Shown: positions 32,733 through 41,712, counted from the first letter of the stretch. The stretch is 64,000 nt of DNA from Inquilinus ginsengisoli_A (GCF_031453975.1 NZ_JAVDPW010000005.1:372001-436000), one strand, 5' to 3'. Numbers and translations are program-made. The notes: generated by a model from the letters alone, not told the origin.

Positions 32733-33827
32733 TCAGGCCCTCATCCGGTCGCGGCGCCGGTGGTCGATGTGCTCGACCAGCGCCAGCAGGATCAGCAGGA
32801 TCGCCATCACCACCAGGGTGAAGAAGTGCGGCACACCCAGCCGCCGCGCAGCACTCTCGCCGCCGATCGACAGCACCGAGAACAGGAAGACGTAGGCGAT
32901 GCTAGCGAAGCCGTTGAACCGGGCCAGGAACACCAGCGGGATCACCGCCAGGCCGTAGGCCGGGTTCCAGTCGGCACGGACATTGCCCTGCACGCCGATG
33001 ATGTCGACCGCCCCGGCCATTGCCGCCAGCCCGGCCGAAATGGCGAAGACGGCGACGGTCAGCCGCGGCACCGGCAGCCCGGCATGGACCGCGGCGCGGC
33101 TGTTGGCGCCGACCACCCGCAGCTTCAGCCCGAAGGCGGTGCGGGTCATCATCAGATGCACCAGCACCACGGCGGCAATGCCGAGCAGCAGGCCGCCGCT
33201 GATCGTGGTGCCGAACAGCCGCGGCAGGCGGTCGTCCACCGCCAGGGTCCGGGTCTGCGGCACGGTGGTCGCCGGGTCGCGGAACGCCAGCTTGACCAGC
33301 ACATTGGCGAAGGAGGTGCCGAGGAAGGTCATCATCAGCGTGGTGATGATCTCGTTCACCCCCTGATAGGCGCGCAGCAGCGCCGGCAGCAGTGACCAGG
33401 CCGCGCCGACCGCGGCGGCCAGCACCAGGCACAGCGGCAGGGCGACCCAGCCCGGCAGCATCCCGGCCAGGGCCGGCCCGGCCGCGGCGACGATGACGGC
33501 GGCCAGCAGGAACTGGCCGTCGATGCCGAGGTTCCAGATGCCCGCCCGGAAGGCCACGATCAGCCCGGCCGCCAGGAACAGCAGCGGCGCCATCCGCGAC
33601 AGCGATTCCTGCAGCCCGAGCCAGGACAGCAGGCCGCGCTGCAGCACCAGCCCGTAATAGGCCAGGGGGTCGGCGCCCGCCGCCAGCAGCACGCCGCCCG
33701 ACAGCAGCAGCGCCGCCAGGATCGGGCCCAGCGTGACCAGCGCCCAATGCAGCGCGGCGCCGGCCATGCCGGGGGTGGCCGGCGGCTTCTGCACGGGGGC
33801 GGTGTCGTTCACCGTGTCCGCCATCAT
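32733..33827 (-). CDS. ABC transporter permease, BMP/nucleoside type (first permease)
   Basis: A 364-residue permease of the YufP type with a longer N-terminus, about nine membrane helices, and the family stretch AGIWNLGIDGQFLLAAVIVA followed by TLMMTFLGTSFANVLVK. It overlaps the ATPase gene by 4 bp (ATGA at 33824-33827). It pairs with the 311-residue permease to form the heterodimeric channel. Confidence 0.88.
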   Translation of the reverse strand: MMADTVNDTAPVQKPPATPGMAGAALHWALVTLGPILAALLLSGGVLLAAGADPLAYYGLVLQRGLLSWLGLQESLSRMAPLLFLAAGLIVAFRAGIWNLGIDGQFLLAAVIVAAAGPALAGMLPGWVALPLCLVLAAAVGAAWSLLPALLRAYQGVNEIITTLMMTFLGTSFANVLVKLAFRDPATTVPQTRTLAVDDRLPRLFGTTISGGLLLGIAAVVLVHLMMTRTAFGLKLRVVGANSRAAVHAGLPVPRLTVAVFAISAGLAAMAGAVDIIGVQGNVRADWNPAYGLAVIPLVFLARFNGFASIAYVFLFSVLSIGGESAARRLGVPHFFTLVVMAILLILLALVEHIDHRRRDRMRA

Positions 33828-35389
33828 GACGCGGTTCCGATCATCAGCTCGCCCACCCGGCGTCGGGCCCGGTCGTCATTGGCGACGGTGCCGGCGATGC
33901 GGCCGCCCGACATCACCGCGATCCGGTCGGCGAGTTCCAGCAGCTCCTCCAGGTCGGTCGAGATCAGGATGGTGGCGACCCCGGCATCGGCGGCGTCGCG
34001 GATCCGGCGCCGCGTGGCGACGATGTTCTGCACGTCCAGGCCGTGGGTCGGCTTGCTGTAGATCACCACCCGCGCGGTGCCCGACAGCTCGCGCGCCAGC
34101 AGAACCTTCTGGATGTTGCCGCCGGACAGCCGCCCGACCGGCGTCCGGATGCCCGGCGTGCGCACGTCGAAGGCGGCGACCAGGGCCTTTGCATGGCGGT
34201 CGATCGCCGCCGGCTGTTCCAGCCCGCGCGACCAGAACGGGGCGTCGCCGATCTGCTTCAGCAGCAGGTTCAGGCTGACCGGGAAGGCGCCGACCGTGCC
34301 TTCGCCCAGCCGGTCGTCGGTGACATAGCGCAGGCCCAGCCGGCGCCGGCCGCCGACATCCAGCCGGTCGAGCGGATGGCCGTCCAGCAGCACCGTGCCG
34401 CCGCTGGCCGGCCGCTGCCCCGCCAGCGCCTCGGCCAGCTGCTTCTGGCCGTTGCCGTCGATCCCGGCGATGCCCAGGATCTCGCCCGGCGCCACCTCCA
34501 GCGCGATGTCGGCCACATCGGCGGCGCCCTGGCCGGGCACGCTGAGGTCGCGGACCACCAGCAGCGGGGCGGCGGCCAGGGCGGTGCGCCGCCCCGCGCC
34601 GTCGACGGCCTTCGGCTCGCCGGTCGCGGTGGCGCCGAACATCAGCTGCACGATCTCGGCCGTCGCTTCGTGCTCACCGAGGCTCCGCAGCCGCTCGGGC
34701 GGGATCTCGCCGACCTTGCGGCCGAGGCGCAGGATCGAGATGCGGTCGCCGAAGTCGAACGCCTCCTTCAGCTTGTGGGTGATGAAGACGACGGCGATGC
34801 CGCGCCCGGCCAGCCGCCGCATCAGCGCGCCCAGCTCCTCCACCCCTTTCGGCGTCAGCATCGAGGTGGCCTCGTCCAGGATCAGCACCCGGCTGCCGCG
34901 CAGCAGCGCGCGCACGATCTCGACCTGCTGCTGCTCGCCCAGCGACAGCTCGCCGGTGACGGCCTGCGGATCGATCGACAGGCCCAGCGCTTCGGCCGTG
35001 CGCGTCAGCTCGGCAGCCAGCCGGGCGCGGTCGGGCCGCTGCCACCAGCGCAGGCCGAGGGCCAGATTGTCCGCCACGGTCAGGGTCGGGGCCAGCATGA
35101 CATGCTGGAACACCGTGCCGATGCCGAGATCCAGGGCGCGGCGGGGCGACGCGATCGCCTGCTCGCGCCCGTCGACCAGGATGGCGCCGTCGTCGGGCTG
35201 CAGCAGCCCGGACAGCATCGCGATCAGGGTCGATTTGCCGGCCCCGTTCTCGCCCAGCAGCACATGCACCTCGCCGGGCCGGATCGCCAGGTCGACCTGG
35301 TCGTTGGCGACGATGCCGGGGAAGCGCTTGGTGATGCCGCGCAGCGCGATGATCGGCGCGCCGGCTTCCGGGTGCGGTGATGCGGTCAT
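33824..35389 (-). CDS. ABC transporter ATP-binding protein, tandem domains (BMP/nucleoside type)
   Basis: A 521-residue protein with two nucleotide-binding domains. The first has Walker A GENGAGKS (46-53), signature LSLGEQQQVEI and Walker B VLILDEATSML. The second has a degenerate Walker A (GIDGNGQKQLAEAL) but a signature LSGGNIQKVLLARE, the usual asymmetry of YufO/RbsA-type ATPases. It follows the binding-protein gene by 60 bp and is coupled to the first permease. Confidence 0.92.
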   Translation of the reverse strand: MTASPHPEAGAPIIALRGITKRFPGIVANDQVDLAIRPGEVHVLLGENGAGKSTLIAMLSGLLQPDDGAILVDGREQAIASPRRALDLGIGTVFQHVMLAPTLTVADNLALGLRWWQRPDRARLAAELTRTAEALGLSIDPQAVTGELSLGEQQQVEIVRALLRGSRVLILDEATSMLTPKGVEELGALMRRLAGRGIAVVFITHKLKEAFDFGDRISILRLGRKVGEIPPERLRSLGEHEATAEIVQLMFGATATGEPKAVDGAGRRTALAAAPLLVVRDLSVPGQGAADVADIALEVAPGEILGIAGIDGNGQKQLAEALAGQRPASGGTVLLDGHPLDRLDVGGRRRLGLRYVTDDRLGEGTVGAFPVSLNLLLKQIGDAPFWSRGLEQPAAIDRHAKALVAAFDVRTPGIRTPVGRLSGGNIQKVLLARELSGTARVVIYSKPTHGLDVQNIVATRRRIRDAADAGVATILISTDLEELLELADRIAVMSGGRIAGTVANDDRARRRVGELMIGTAS

Positions 35390-35449
35390 GGGTCCATCGC
35401 TCCGCGCCCCGCCGGGCCATCCCGGCGGGGCGCCACTGTCCTGGCGAAC

Positions 35450-36490
35450 CTACTGCGCCGCCGCCGACACGTCCGACATCAGCGCCCGCACCGCAGCCGC
35501 GTCCCAGACCGGCTCGACCTTGATCTTGCCGCTGACGATGTCGGCGCGGATTGCCTGCAGCTGGGTCCAGACGTCGTCGGGAATGGCCTTGGTCTTCAGC
35601 AGCTGGACCGAATTGTCGGCCAGCCCGATGGCATAGTGCTTGGTGCCGAAGCTGCCGGCCTTGAGGTCCTCGATCATCGCCCCATAGACCGGGGTGATGT
35701 CCCAGACCACCGACGACAGCAGATTTCCCTTGTCGATGCTGGACTTGTCGCCGATCACGTCGATGAAATAGACCTTGCCGCCATCGGTCGCCTTGCTGGT
35801 CTCGACCGCCTGGATCATGCCGAAGCTCGACCCGTTGCCCTGGCCGAAGACGATGTCGGCGCCGGCCGCGATCACCGATTCCGTCACCCGCTTGCCGCCC
35901 GCCGCATCGCTGTACGCGGCGGGGCCGATCACGGCATAGCGGATCTTCACCGCCGGCTTCTCCGCCTTGACTCCCTGGGCGAAGGCGGCGGATTGCGAGT
36001 TCCACGACGGCGGTTCGCCCGACACGACGATGCCGACCGTGCCGGTGCGGGTCATCTTCGCCGCCAGCCGGCCGGCGAGATAGGCGCCCTGATGGCCGCT
36101 CAGCGTGTAGTCGGCGATCAGGCCCGGCTTCAGCAGGTCCGGCCGGTCGACGATCGCCACCGGCACGCCGGTCTCGGCCGCGATCTCGGGGGCCGAGGTG
36201 TTGTAGCCGCTGGCATGGGCGATCAGCAGGCTGGCCCCGTCGGCCGCCAGCTCGCGCATGGTCGGCCGCACGTCGCCATAGCCCAGGCCTTCGGCCACGG
36301 TGACCTTCACCCCCGCCTTCTCGCCGGCGGCCTTGGCCGCGGTGACGCCCTGCTGGTTCCAGCCGAAATCGGTGCCCTGCTCCGGCGTCAGGATGGCGAT
36401 GCTCTTGACCTCTCCGGCCAAGCTCGCGGTGGACGCCAGCGCCAGCATCAGCGCGCCGAGGCTGGCCTTAATCATTGCGGTCTTCATCAT
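35450..36490 (-). CDS. BMP-family ABC substrate-binding protein, candidate vitamin B6 receptor
   Basis: A 346-residue periplasmic (or lipid-anchor-free) binding protein of the BMP/PnrA family. Signal peptide about 1-25 (ASLGALMLALASTASLAG); the BMP motifs SIAILTPEQGTDFGWNQQG, HASGYNTSAPEIAAE and DIVFGQGNGSSFGMI are present. No lipobox cysteine is seen. BMP proteins usually bind nucleosides; here the operon ends in 4-pyridoxolactonase and sits inside the vitamin B6 degradation cluster, so pyridoxine, pyridoxal or pyridoxamine is the likely ligand (inference). The ATG 36490 (M1-M2) is preceded by an AT-rich leader; an ATG three bases downstream would also do. Confidence 0.85.
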   Translation of the reverse strand: MMKTAMIKASLGALMLALASTASLAGEVKSIAILTPEQGTDFGWNQQGVTAAKAAGEKAGVKVTVAEGLGYGDVRPTMRELAADGASLLIAHASGYNTSAPEIAAETGVPVAIVDRPDLLKPGLIADYTLSGHQGAYLAGRLAAKMTRTGTVGIVVSGEPPSWNSQSAAFAQGVKAEKPAVKIRYAVIGPAAYSDAAGGKRVTESVIAAGADIVFGQGNGSSFGMIQAVETSKATDGGKVYFIDVIGDKSSIDKGNLLSSVVWDITPVYGAMIEDLKAGSFGTKHYAIGLADNSVQLLKTKAIPDDVWTQLQAIRADIVSGKIKVEPVWDAAAVRALMSDVSAAAQ

Positions 36491-36615
36491 GGCTCGATTC
36501 CCTGTTTGTTGTTTGAGTTTGCTTTTTTCTTTATTATTGTTTGCTTAGGATATTGCAGATTATTCCTTATTGGTTATTGTGGCTATCATTTCCTCGCGAA
36601 GAAAAGGTCGGCCCG
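36491..36615. promoter_or_regulatory. AT-rich promoter region of the BMP transporter operon
   Basis: The 125 bp between the divergent binding-protein gene and a small secreted-protein gene is far richer in A/T than its surroundings (runs such as TTTGCTTTTTTCTTTATTAT). It probably holds promoters for both directions. I found no CAACC-N9-GGTTG operator here, only a GGTTA half-like site near 36573. Confidence 0.5.
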
Positions 36616-37041
36616 ATGGCGCGGTTCCGTTCTGGCGTTCTTCCGTTGGTGGCGCTGGTGCTTGCGGTCCAGTCGGCGCTTGCCGCAGGGCATGGGCCGG
36701 ACGGGCTGGTCGAGAGGACATTCCGGGCGGCGAACCGCGGCGAAGGCCGGATCGCCTGCGGCGCCGCCATCGCCCATTGGTACTCGGTCGACCTCGGGCA
36801 GGCCGGGCCGGGCGGCACGGTCGGCACCCAGCTCTGGTTCGATCCGGCCGGCGGCACGGTGTACCTGCTCAACGACAAGCAGGATCGGCTGCCGGTCGAA
36901 ACGCTGTGGTGCGGCGTGGCCGGCCGCAGCTGGGCGACCCGCAGCCTGGTCGACCTGCCCCGGCACGCCGGCCCGGCCGGGACCGCGCCGGAGATCGCGG
37001 TGGAGTGCGCGCCGGCCGGGGACCGGCTGGTCTGTCGCTGA
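36616..37041 (+). CDS. hypothetical secreted protein
   Basis: A 141-residue protein with a clear signal peptide (RSGVLPLVALVLAVQSALAAG, about 1-24) and four cysteines in the mature part (RIACG, LWCGV, VECAP, LVCR), which could form two disulfides. I do not recognise a family. It is the only plus-strand gene inside the long minus-strand vitamin B6 cluster and ends 1 bp before the dehydrogenase gene ending at 37043. In-frame starts upstream of 36616 would lie in the AT-rich promoter, so the ATG before the signal peptide was chosen. Confidence 0.6.
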   Translation: MARFRSGVLPLVALVLAVQSALAAGHGPDGLVERTFRAANRGEGRIACGAAIAHWYSVDLGQAGPGGTVGTQLWFDPAGGTVYLLNDKQDRLPVETLWCGVAGRSWATRSLVDLPRHAGPAGTAPEIAVECAPAGDRLVCR

Positions 37042-37042
37042 G

Positions 37043-37984
37043 TCATCCGTCGCGCCCTTCCAGGATCCGCCGCACCGCGACCAGGCGCCGGGCCCGTTCG
37101 GCCTGCAGCGCCGCGATCTGGTCGGGAGTGTAGGGGAAGATGCCCTCGCCGCTCTTGATCCCCAGCTTCCCGGCCCGGGTCCGCTCGGTGACATAGCCCG
37201 CCACGTCGCGGCGCGCCGACAGGTCGGCGTTCAGGAAGCCCGCCACCGACTGGTAGATGTCGAGGCCGGCCATGTCGAGCAGCCGCATCGGGCCGACCAC
37301 GCTCAGCTTGTAGCCGATGCCCCAGGACACGCAGGTGTCCAGCCCCTCCTCGTCGATCACCCCCTGATCGACCAGGTCGATCGCCTCGCGCAGCAGGGCA
37401 TAGAGGATGCGGTTCTCGACGAAGCCGGGCACGTCCTTCTTCACCACCACCGGCAGCAGCTTCAGCGACCGGACCAGATCGGTGATGAAGGCCACGGTGG
37501 CCGGGGCGGTCTTCTCGCCGGCGATCACCTCGATCATCGGGATGATGTGCGGCGGGTTCGACCAATGCATGCCGACCAGCCGCTCCGGATGCGACAGGAA
37601 ACCCTGCAGCGTGGTGATCGGGATGCCGGAGGTGTCGGAGGCGACGATGGTCCCGGCCGGCAGCAGCGGGTCGAGCGCACGGTAGACCGCGGCCTTGACC
37701 TCGACCTTCTCCGGAACGTTCTCGATCACCAGCCCGGCGCCGGCGACGGCCCCGGCCAGGTCGTCGTGGAAGCTGACGGCGCCCTCACCGGTTGTCGGCG
37801 GGGCGACGCCCAGCCGGTCCAGGACCGCGGCCGCCTGCGGCACCGCCGCGCGGGCGCGCTCGACCGCGGCCGGCGACAGGTCGTGCGCCCGCACCGGCAT
37901 GCCGCCGCGGGCGAGGGTCGCAATGATACCCGGCCCCATCGTGCCGAGGCCGATCACGGCGACCGTAAGCGTTCCGTCCGGCAT
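37043..37984 (-). CDS. 5-formyl-3-hydroxy-2-methylpyridine-4-carboxylate 5-dehydrogenase (FHMPC dehydrogenase)
   Basis: Oxidises 5-formyl-3-hydroxy-2-methylpyridine-4-carboxylate to the 4,5-dicarboxylate with NAD+. A 313-residue 3-hydroxyacyl-CoA-dehydrogenase-fold protein: NAD motif GLGTMGPG at 10-17, VIENVPEKVEVK, then MHWSNPPHIIPMIEVIAGEK and DVPGFVENRILYALLREAIDL. From memory these segments match the M. loti FHMPC dehydrogenase closely and differ from true hydroxyacyl-CoA dehydrogenases (no CoA-type partner genes here). It is the last gene of the second ABC transporter operon (17 bp after the binding protein gene), which ties that transporter to B6 degradation. Confidence 0.88.
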   Translation of the reverse strand: MPDGTLTVAVIGLGTMGPGIIATLARGGMPVRAHDLSPAAVERARAAVPQAAAVLDRLGVAPPTTGEGAVSFHDDLAGAVAGAGLVIENVPEKVEVKAAVYRALDPLLPAGTIVASDTSGIPITTLQGFLSHPERLVGMHWSNPPHIIPMIEVIAGEKTAPATVAFITDLVRSLKLLPVVVKKDVPGFVENRILYALLREAIDLVDQGVIDEEGLDTCVSWGIGYKLSVVGPMRLLDMAGLDIYQSVAGFLNADLSARRDVAGYVTERTRAGKLGIKSGEGIFPYTPDQIAALQAERARRLVAVRRILEGRDG

Positions 37985-38000
37985 CGTTCGTCCCCCCCGC

Positions 38001-39008
38001 TCAGGGCTTCAGATAGGCGTCGGTGAAGGCGGCGTCTGCCGCGACCGTGCCCTTCAGCGCGCCCTGGTCGGTCAGCACCTTGATCGTGTTGGCCCACTTG
38101 TCCTTGGTCATCCAGCCCAGGCCGTTGGCCTTGGTGTCGGCGTCGGCGAAGGTGTGGTCGATGTCAGCCTGCAGCTGCGCCGCCAGCACATCCGCCTTGC
38201 CGGCATAGCCGGGCGCCGCCTTGGCGGTGATCGCCGCGGCCTCCTTCGGATGCTCGGCGGTGAATTGGAAGGCCTTGAGATAGGCGGCGACGAAGCGCTT
38301 CACCACGTCCGGCTTGTCCTTGATCATGGCCTCGGAGGTGAACAGGCCGGAGCCGTAGACATCATAGCCGTAATCGGCGCCGAGGATGATGCTGAGCGAG
38401 CCCGGCCCGCCGGCCTTGGCCTCCAGCTCCGGCACCTCCGCGTCGATGTAGCCGGGCACCGCGTCGACCCGGCCGAGCAGGAGATAGCTTTCATAGGGCG
38501 GCGACACGCTGCTCATCTTCATGTCGGCCTCGGTCAGGCCGTTGGCGGCCAGGAAGGATTTGTAGAAGATATAGGTCGATCCGGCCGGGTGGATGCCGAT
38601 GTTCAGCCCCCTGATGTCGGCAGGTGTCTTCAGTTGGTGGCTCTTGGCCAGGGCGATCATGCCGATGGGCGAGCGCTGGTTGACCGCCGCCAGCGCCACC
38701 ACCGGCACGTTCTGCGACCGGGCCACCGCCAGGGTGGGCAGGTCACCGAAGCCGAATTCGGCGTTGCCGTTCGCCACCAGCCGCATGGCGTCGGGCGACC
38801 CCGTGCCCTTGCGGATCTCGGTGACCTCGATTCCGTTCTCGGCGAAGTAGCCCTTCTCCTTGGCCACGAAGAACATGGCGTGGTTGCCGCGCACCACCCA
38901 GTCCAGCTGGACGCTGACCTGGTCGGCGGCAGAGGCCAGGCCCGGGGCCGCCAGGATCGCCGCCGTCGTCAGCCCCGCCAGCGCCTTACAGACCGATCTC
39001 CTCAACAT
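38001..39008 (-). CDS. ABC substrate-binding protein, NMT1/SsuA type
   Basis: A 335-residue periplasmic binding protein. Signal peptide about 1-27 (AGLTTAAILAAPGLASAAD), then the NMT1/ThiY-like fold: VQLDWVVRGNHAMFFVAKEK, GIEVTEIRKGTGSPDAMRLV and PIGMIALAKSHQLKTPADIRG. Members bind pyrimidines, riboflavin, sulfonates or aromatic acids. Its neighbours are a permease, an ATPase and FHMPC dehydrogenase, so a pyridine compound such as 4-pyridoxate is a fair guess. The gene has an ATG at 39008 and lies 31 bp after the permease gene. Confidence 0.88.
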   Translation of the reverse strand: MLRRSVCKALAGLTTAAILAAPGLASAADQVSVQLDWVVRGNHAMFFVAKEKGYFAENGIEVTEIRKGTGSPDAMRLVANGNAEFGFGDLPTLAVARSQNVPVVALAAVNQRSPIGMIALAKSHQLKTPADIRGLNIGIHPAGSTYIFYKSFLAANGLTEADMKMSSVSPPYESYLLLGRVDAVPGYIDAEVPELEAKAGGPGSLSIILGADYGYDVYGSGLFTSEAMIKDKPDVVKRFVAAYLKAFQFTAEHPKEAAAITAKAAPGYAGKADVLAAQLQADIDHTFADADTKANGLGWMTKDKWANTIKVLTDQGALKGTVAADAAFTDAYLKP

Positions 39009-39039
39009 CTCGTGCCTCCCGCGGCATTGTCTCGTTGGT

Positions 39040-39840
39040 TCAGGCGGCTTGCAGCGCCGGATCGAATTTCGGCGCCCAGGGCACCACCAGCCGTTCCAGC
39101 ACTTCCATCGCGTAGTAGAAGACGACCCCGACCACCGAGACGACCAGCAGTGCCGCGAACACCATCGGGGTGTCGAGCTGGGTCGAGGCGAACTGGATCA
39201 GGTAACCCAGCCCGGCAGAGGCGCCGGCGAATTCGCCGACGATGGCGCCGATGACGCTGAAGGTGACCGCGATCTTCAGCCCGGCCATCAGCTGCGGCAG
39301 GGCGTAGGGGATCTGGATGCGCAGCAGGATCGTGGTCCGGCTGGCGCCGACCGACCGCATCAGCGACAGCAGGCCCGGCTCCGCCGCCTCCAGCCCGGCC
39401 AGCATCGACAGCGTCACCGGGAAGAAGGCGATCACCAGGATCAGGCCGACCTTGGGCGCCAGATCGTAGCCGAACCACAGGATGAAGATCGGTGCCAGCG
39501 CCACCTTCGGCACGGTCTGGAACAGCACGATCAGCGGGTACAGCGCCCGGCCGAACAGCCGGAAGCGGGCGATGACCATGGCCAGGGCGATGCCGACGGC
39601 GGCCGCGACCAGGAAGCCGACCAGGATCTCGATCGCGGTCACCTGCGTGGCCTCGAGCAGCGGCCCGGCCTCGCGCAGCAGCGTCGCGCCGATCGCCGAG
39701 GGCGTGGGCAGGATGTAGCTGGAGACGTCGAAGATCCGGATCGCCGCCTCCCAGGCCGCGATGGCGGCCACCAGCAGCACGGCGGAGGGCAGCCAGCCGC
39801 CGGCCAGGCCCTGCCGGGACGCGAGACGGGTGTCGCTCAT
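39040..39840 (-). CDS. ABC transporter permease, SsuC/TauC type
   Basis: A 266-residue inner-membrane permease with about six helices and the coupling-helix EAA region (LRSVGASRTTILLRIQIPYALPQLMAGLKIA). VAAIAAWEAAIRIFDVSSYILPTPS at the start is typical. The ATG overlaps the stop of the ATPase gene (ATGA at 39837-39840). Confidence 0.9.
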   Translation of the reverse strand: MSDTRLASRQGLAGGWLPSAVLLVAAIAAWEAAIRIFDVSSYILPTPSAIGATLLREAGPLLEATQVTAIEILVGFLVAAAVGIALAMVIARFRLFGRALYPLIVLFQTVPKVALAPIFILWFGYDLAPKVGLILVIAFFPVTLSMLAGLEAAEPGLLSLMRSVGASRTTILLRIQIPYALPQLMAGLKIAVTFSVIGAIVGEFAGASAGLGYLIQFASTQLDTPMVFAALLVVSVVGVVFYYAMEVLERLVVPWAPKFDPALQAA

Positions 39841-40670
39841 GATCTCCCCCGCGTGGCATGACTCTGGATCAGCAGGGACCGCAGCCGGCTCTCCATCGCG
39901 GCAAAGCGTGGATCGGCATAGCTCGCCTCGCCGCGCGGATAGGGCAGGGGGATCTCGATGCTGTCGATGATCCGGCCCGGCCCGACGCCCATGACATGGA
40001 CATGGCGCGACAGCAGCACCGCCTCGTCGATCGAATGGGTGACCAGCACGATGGTCTTGCCGGTGCGCTCCCAGATCTCCAGCAGCGACCGGCTCATCTC
40101 CTCCCGCGTGATCGCGTCCAGCGCGCCGAAGGGCTCGTCCATCAGCAGGATGTCGGGCTCCAGGGTCAGCGCCCTTGCGATGGCGACGCGCTGGCGCATC
40201 CCGCCGGACAGCTGGTTGGGCCGCTTGGCCGCGGCATCCTCCAGCCCGACCAGCTTCAGCATGGCCCGGGCGCGGTCCCGCACCTCGGCCCGCGACAGGG
40301 TCTTGTCCGCCACCTCGCGCAGCAGCGCCGCATTGTCGAGCGCGTTCTTCCACGGCAGCAGGTTCGCGTCCTGGAACACCAGGCCGATGATGCGGCGCCG
40401 CACCGCCTCTTCCGGCGCCAGCCCGGCGACCCGGACCCGGCCCTCCGACGGCCGCACCAGCCCGGCCAGGACCTTGAGCAGGGTGCTCTTGCCGCAGCCG
40501 GACGGCCCGATCAGGCAGACGAAGGATCCCCGCGGCACGCTCAGGCTCACATCCCGCAGCACCTGCTGCCGGACGCCGAGGATATCGAACGTCACCGACA
40601 CCGCCTCGACCGCGATCTGGGCGGTGGCGTCGGGCAGCGGTGCTGGCTCCTTCAGTCTCGCCACGGGCAT
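39837..40670 (-). CDS. ABC transporter ATP-binding protein, SsuB/TauB type
   Basis: A 277-residue ATPase with one nucleotide-binding domain: Walker A GPSGCGKS (55-62), signature LSGGMRQRVAIARAL, Walker B ILLMDEPFGALD and switch His in VTHSIDEA. It follows the GST gene by 7 bp and completes the NMT1-type importer. Confidence 0.92.
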   Translation of the reverse strand: MPVARLKEPAPLPDATAQIAVEAVSVTFDILGVRQQVLRDVSLSVPRGSFVCLIGPSGCGKSTLLKVLAGLVRPSEGRVRVAGLAPEEAVRRRIIGLVFQDANLLPWKNALDNAALLREVADKTLSRAEVRDRARAMLKLVGLEDAAAKRPNQLSGGMRQRVAIARALTLEPDILLMDEPFGALDAITREEMSRSLLEIWERTGKTIVLVTHSIDEAVLLSRHVHVMGVGPGRIIDSIEIPLPYPRGEASYADPRFAAMESRLRSLLIQSHATRGRS

Positions 40671-40677
40671 GGTCCGG

Positions 40678-41280
40678 TCATCCCCCCGTCACCGTCCGGA
40701 ACGCCGGCCGGGCGTCGAGGGCCGCCATCCAGCGGTCCAGGTTGGCGCAGGCCGGCCGTTCGATCGGGAAGCCCAGGCAGCGTTTCAGGACCGGGCCCAG
40801 TGCGATGTCGGCGATGGTCAGCCGGCCCAGCGCGAACCACTCCCGCCCGGCCAGGTGCCGGTCGGCGATCGCCAGCAGCTCGGCGAGATCCTTCGCCTGG
40901 GCGGCGAAATCGGCGCCGCGCTCCTCCGGCGCCTTCTTGGCGTCCTTGAACACGGCGACATAGGGGGTGTTGACGCTGGCCAGCAGCCAGTCCATCCAGC
41001 GTTCGACCTCGGTCTTCTCCGCCGGGGTGGCGCCGGTCAGCGCCGGGCGGTGCAGCGCCGCGAGGTAGCGCAGGATGGTGTTCGACTCCCAGATCACGGT
41101 GTCGCCGTCGACCAGGGTCGGCACCTTGGCGTTCGGATTCAGCGCCCGGTATTCATCGGTCTGGGTGTTGCCGAACTGGCGGCCGTAATCCTCGCGCTCA
41201 TGGGCGATGCCGAGCTCTTCCAGCAGCCACAGCACCTTCTGGACATTGCCGGAGGTGTGCCGGCCGAGCAGTCTGATCAT
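40678..41280 (-). CDS. glutathione S-transferase family protein
   Basis: A 200-residue GST. The thioredoxin-fold N-domain (1-80) has the likely glutathione-activating Ser10 in GRHTSGNVQKV, cis-Pro in NAKVPTLVDG and the ESNTILRYLA motif; the helical domain has LTIADIALGP. Its place in the B6 degradation operon, next to a gentisate-dioxygenase-like cupin, recalls gentisate pathways in which a glutathione-dependent maleylpyruvate isomerase follows ring cleavage. Here it could isomerise a ring-opened pyridine product; that role is inference. Upstream neighbour RidA is 21 bp away. Confidence 0.88.
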   Translation of the reverse strand: MIRLLGRHTSGNVQKVLWLLEELGIAHEREDYGRQFGNTQTDEYRALNPNAKVPTLVDGDTVIWESNTILRYLAALHRPALTGATPAEKTEVERWMDWLLASVNTPYVAVFKDAKKAPEERGADFAAQAKDLAELLAIADRHLAGREWFALGRLTIADIALGPVLKRCLGFPIERPACANLDRWMAALDARPAFRTVTGG

Positions 41281-41301
41281 TCCTCGTCTCCCTGTCCCGC
41301 C

Positions 41302-41700
41302 TCAGCCCTTGACCGGGCGATAGGCGATGGCGTCCATCTCGACCTTGGTGTTGATCACGGCGCGGGCCTCGACCGTGGTCCGGGCCAGCACCGCATCCTT
41401 GAAGTATTCGGCGAAAACCTTGTTGTAGCGGCCGAAGTCCCTGACATCCTCGAGATAGGTCGTGACCCGCACGACGTCTGCCAGGGTGGCGCCGTCCTCC
41501 GCCAGCACCCGCTGGATCGTCTGGATCGTCGCCCGCGTCTCGTCCTCGATGGTGCCGTGGACCATGTTGCCCTCGGCATCCTTGCCGACCTGGCCGGAGA
41601 CGAAGATGAAGTCGCCAGCCCGCACCGCCGGGTGGAACGGCAGGTTGGGATTCTTGCGCCCGATGGCGTAGCGCTGTGCGGCGTCTGCGGTGTCGGACAA
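41302..41700 (-). CDS. RidA family protein (enamine/imine deaminase)
   Basis: A 132-residue protein of the YjgF/YER057c/UK114 family. Arg107 in LARTTVEARAV corresponds to the key arginine that holds the substrate carboxylate in active RidA, and Glu121 in KVEMDAIAY to the conserved acidic residue, so hydrolysis of an enamine or imine is expected. It lies 12 bp after the LVIVD protein gene. In an N-heterocycle degradation operon, a RidA protein would suit an enamine or imine carboxylate released when the pyridine ring opens. Confidence 0.9.
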   Translation of the reverse strand: MSDTADAAQRYAIGRKNPNLPFHPAVRAGDFIFVSGQVGKDAEGNMVHGTIEDETRATIQTIQRVLAEDGATLADVVRVTTYLEDVRDFGRYNKVFAEYFKDAVLARTTVEARAVINTKVEMDAIAYRPVKG

Positions 41701-41712
41701 GGCGGGTCCCTT

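Noticed and set aside
36541..36615. Longer N-terminus for the small secreted protein
   Set aside because: The 25 extra codons lie in the AT-rich promoter region and would bury the clear signal peptide.
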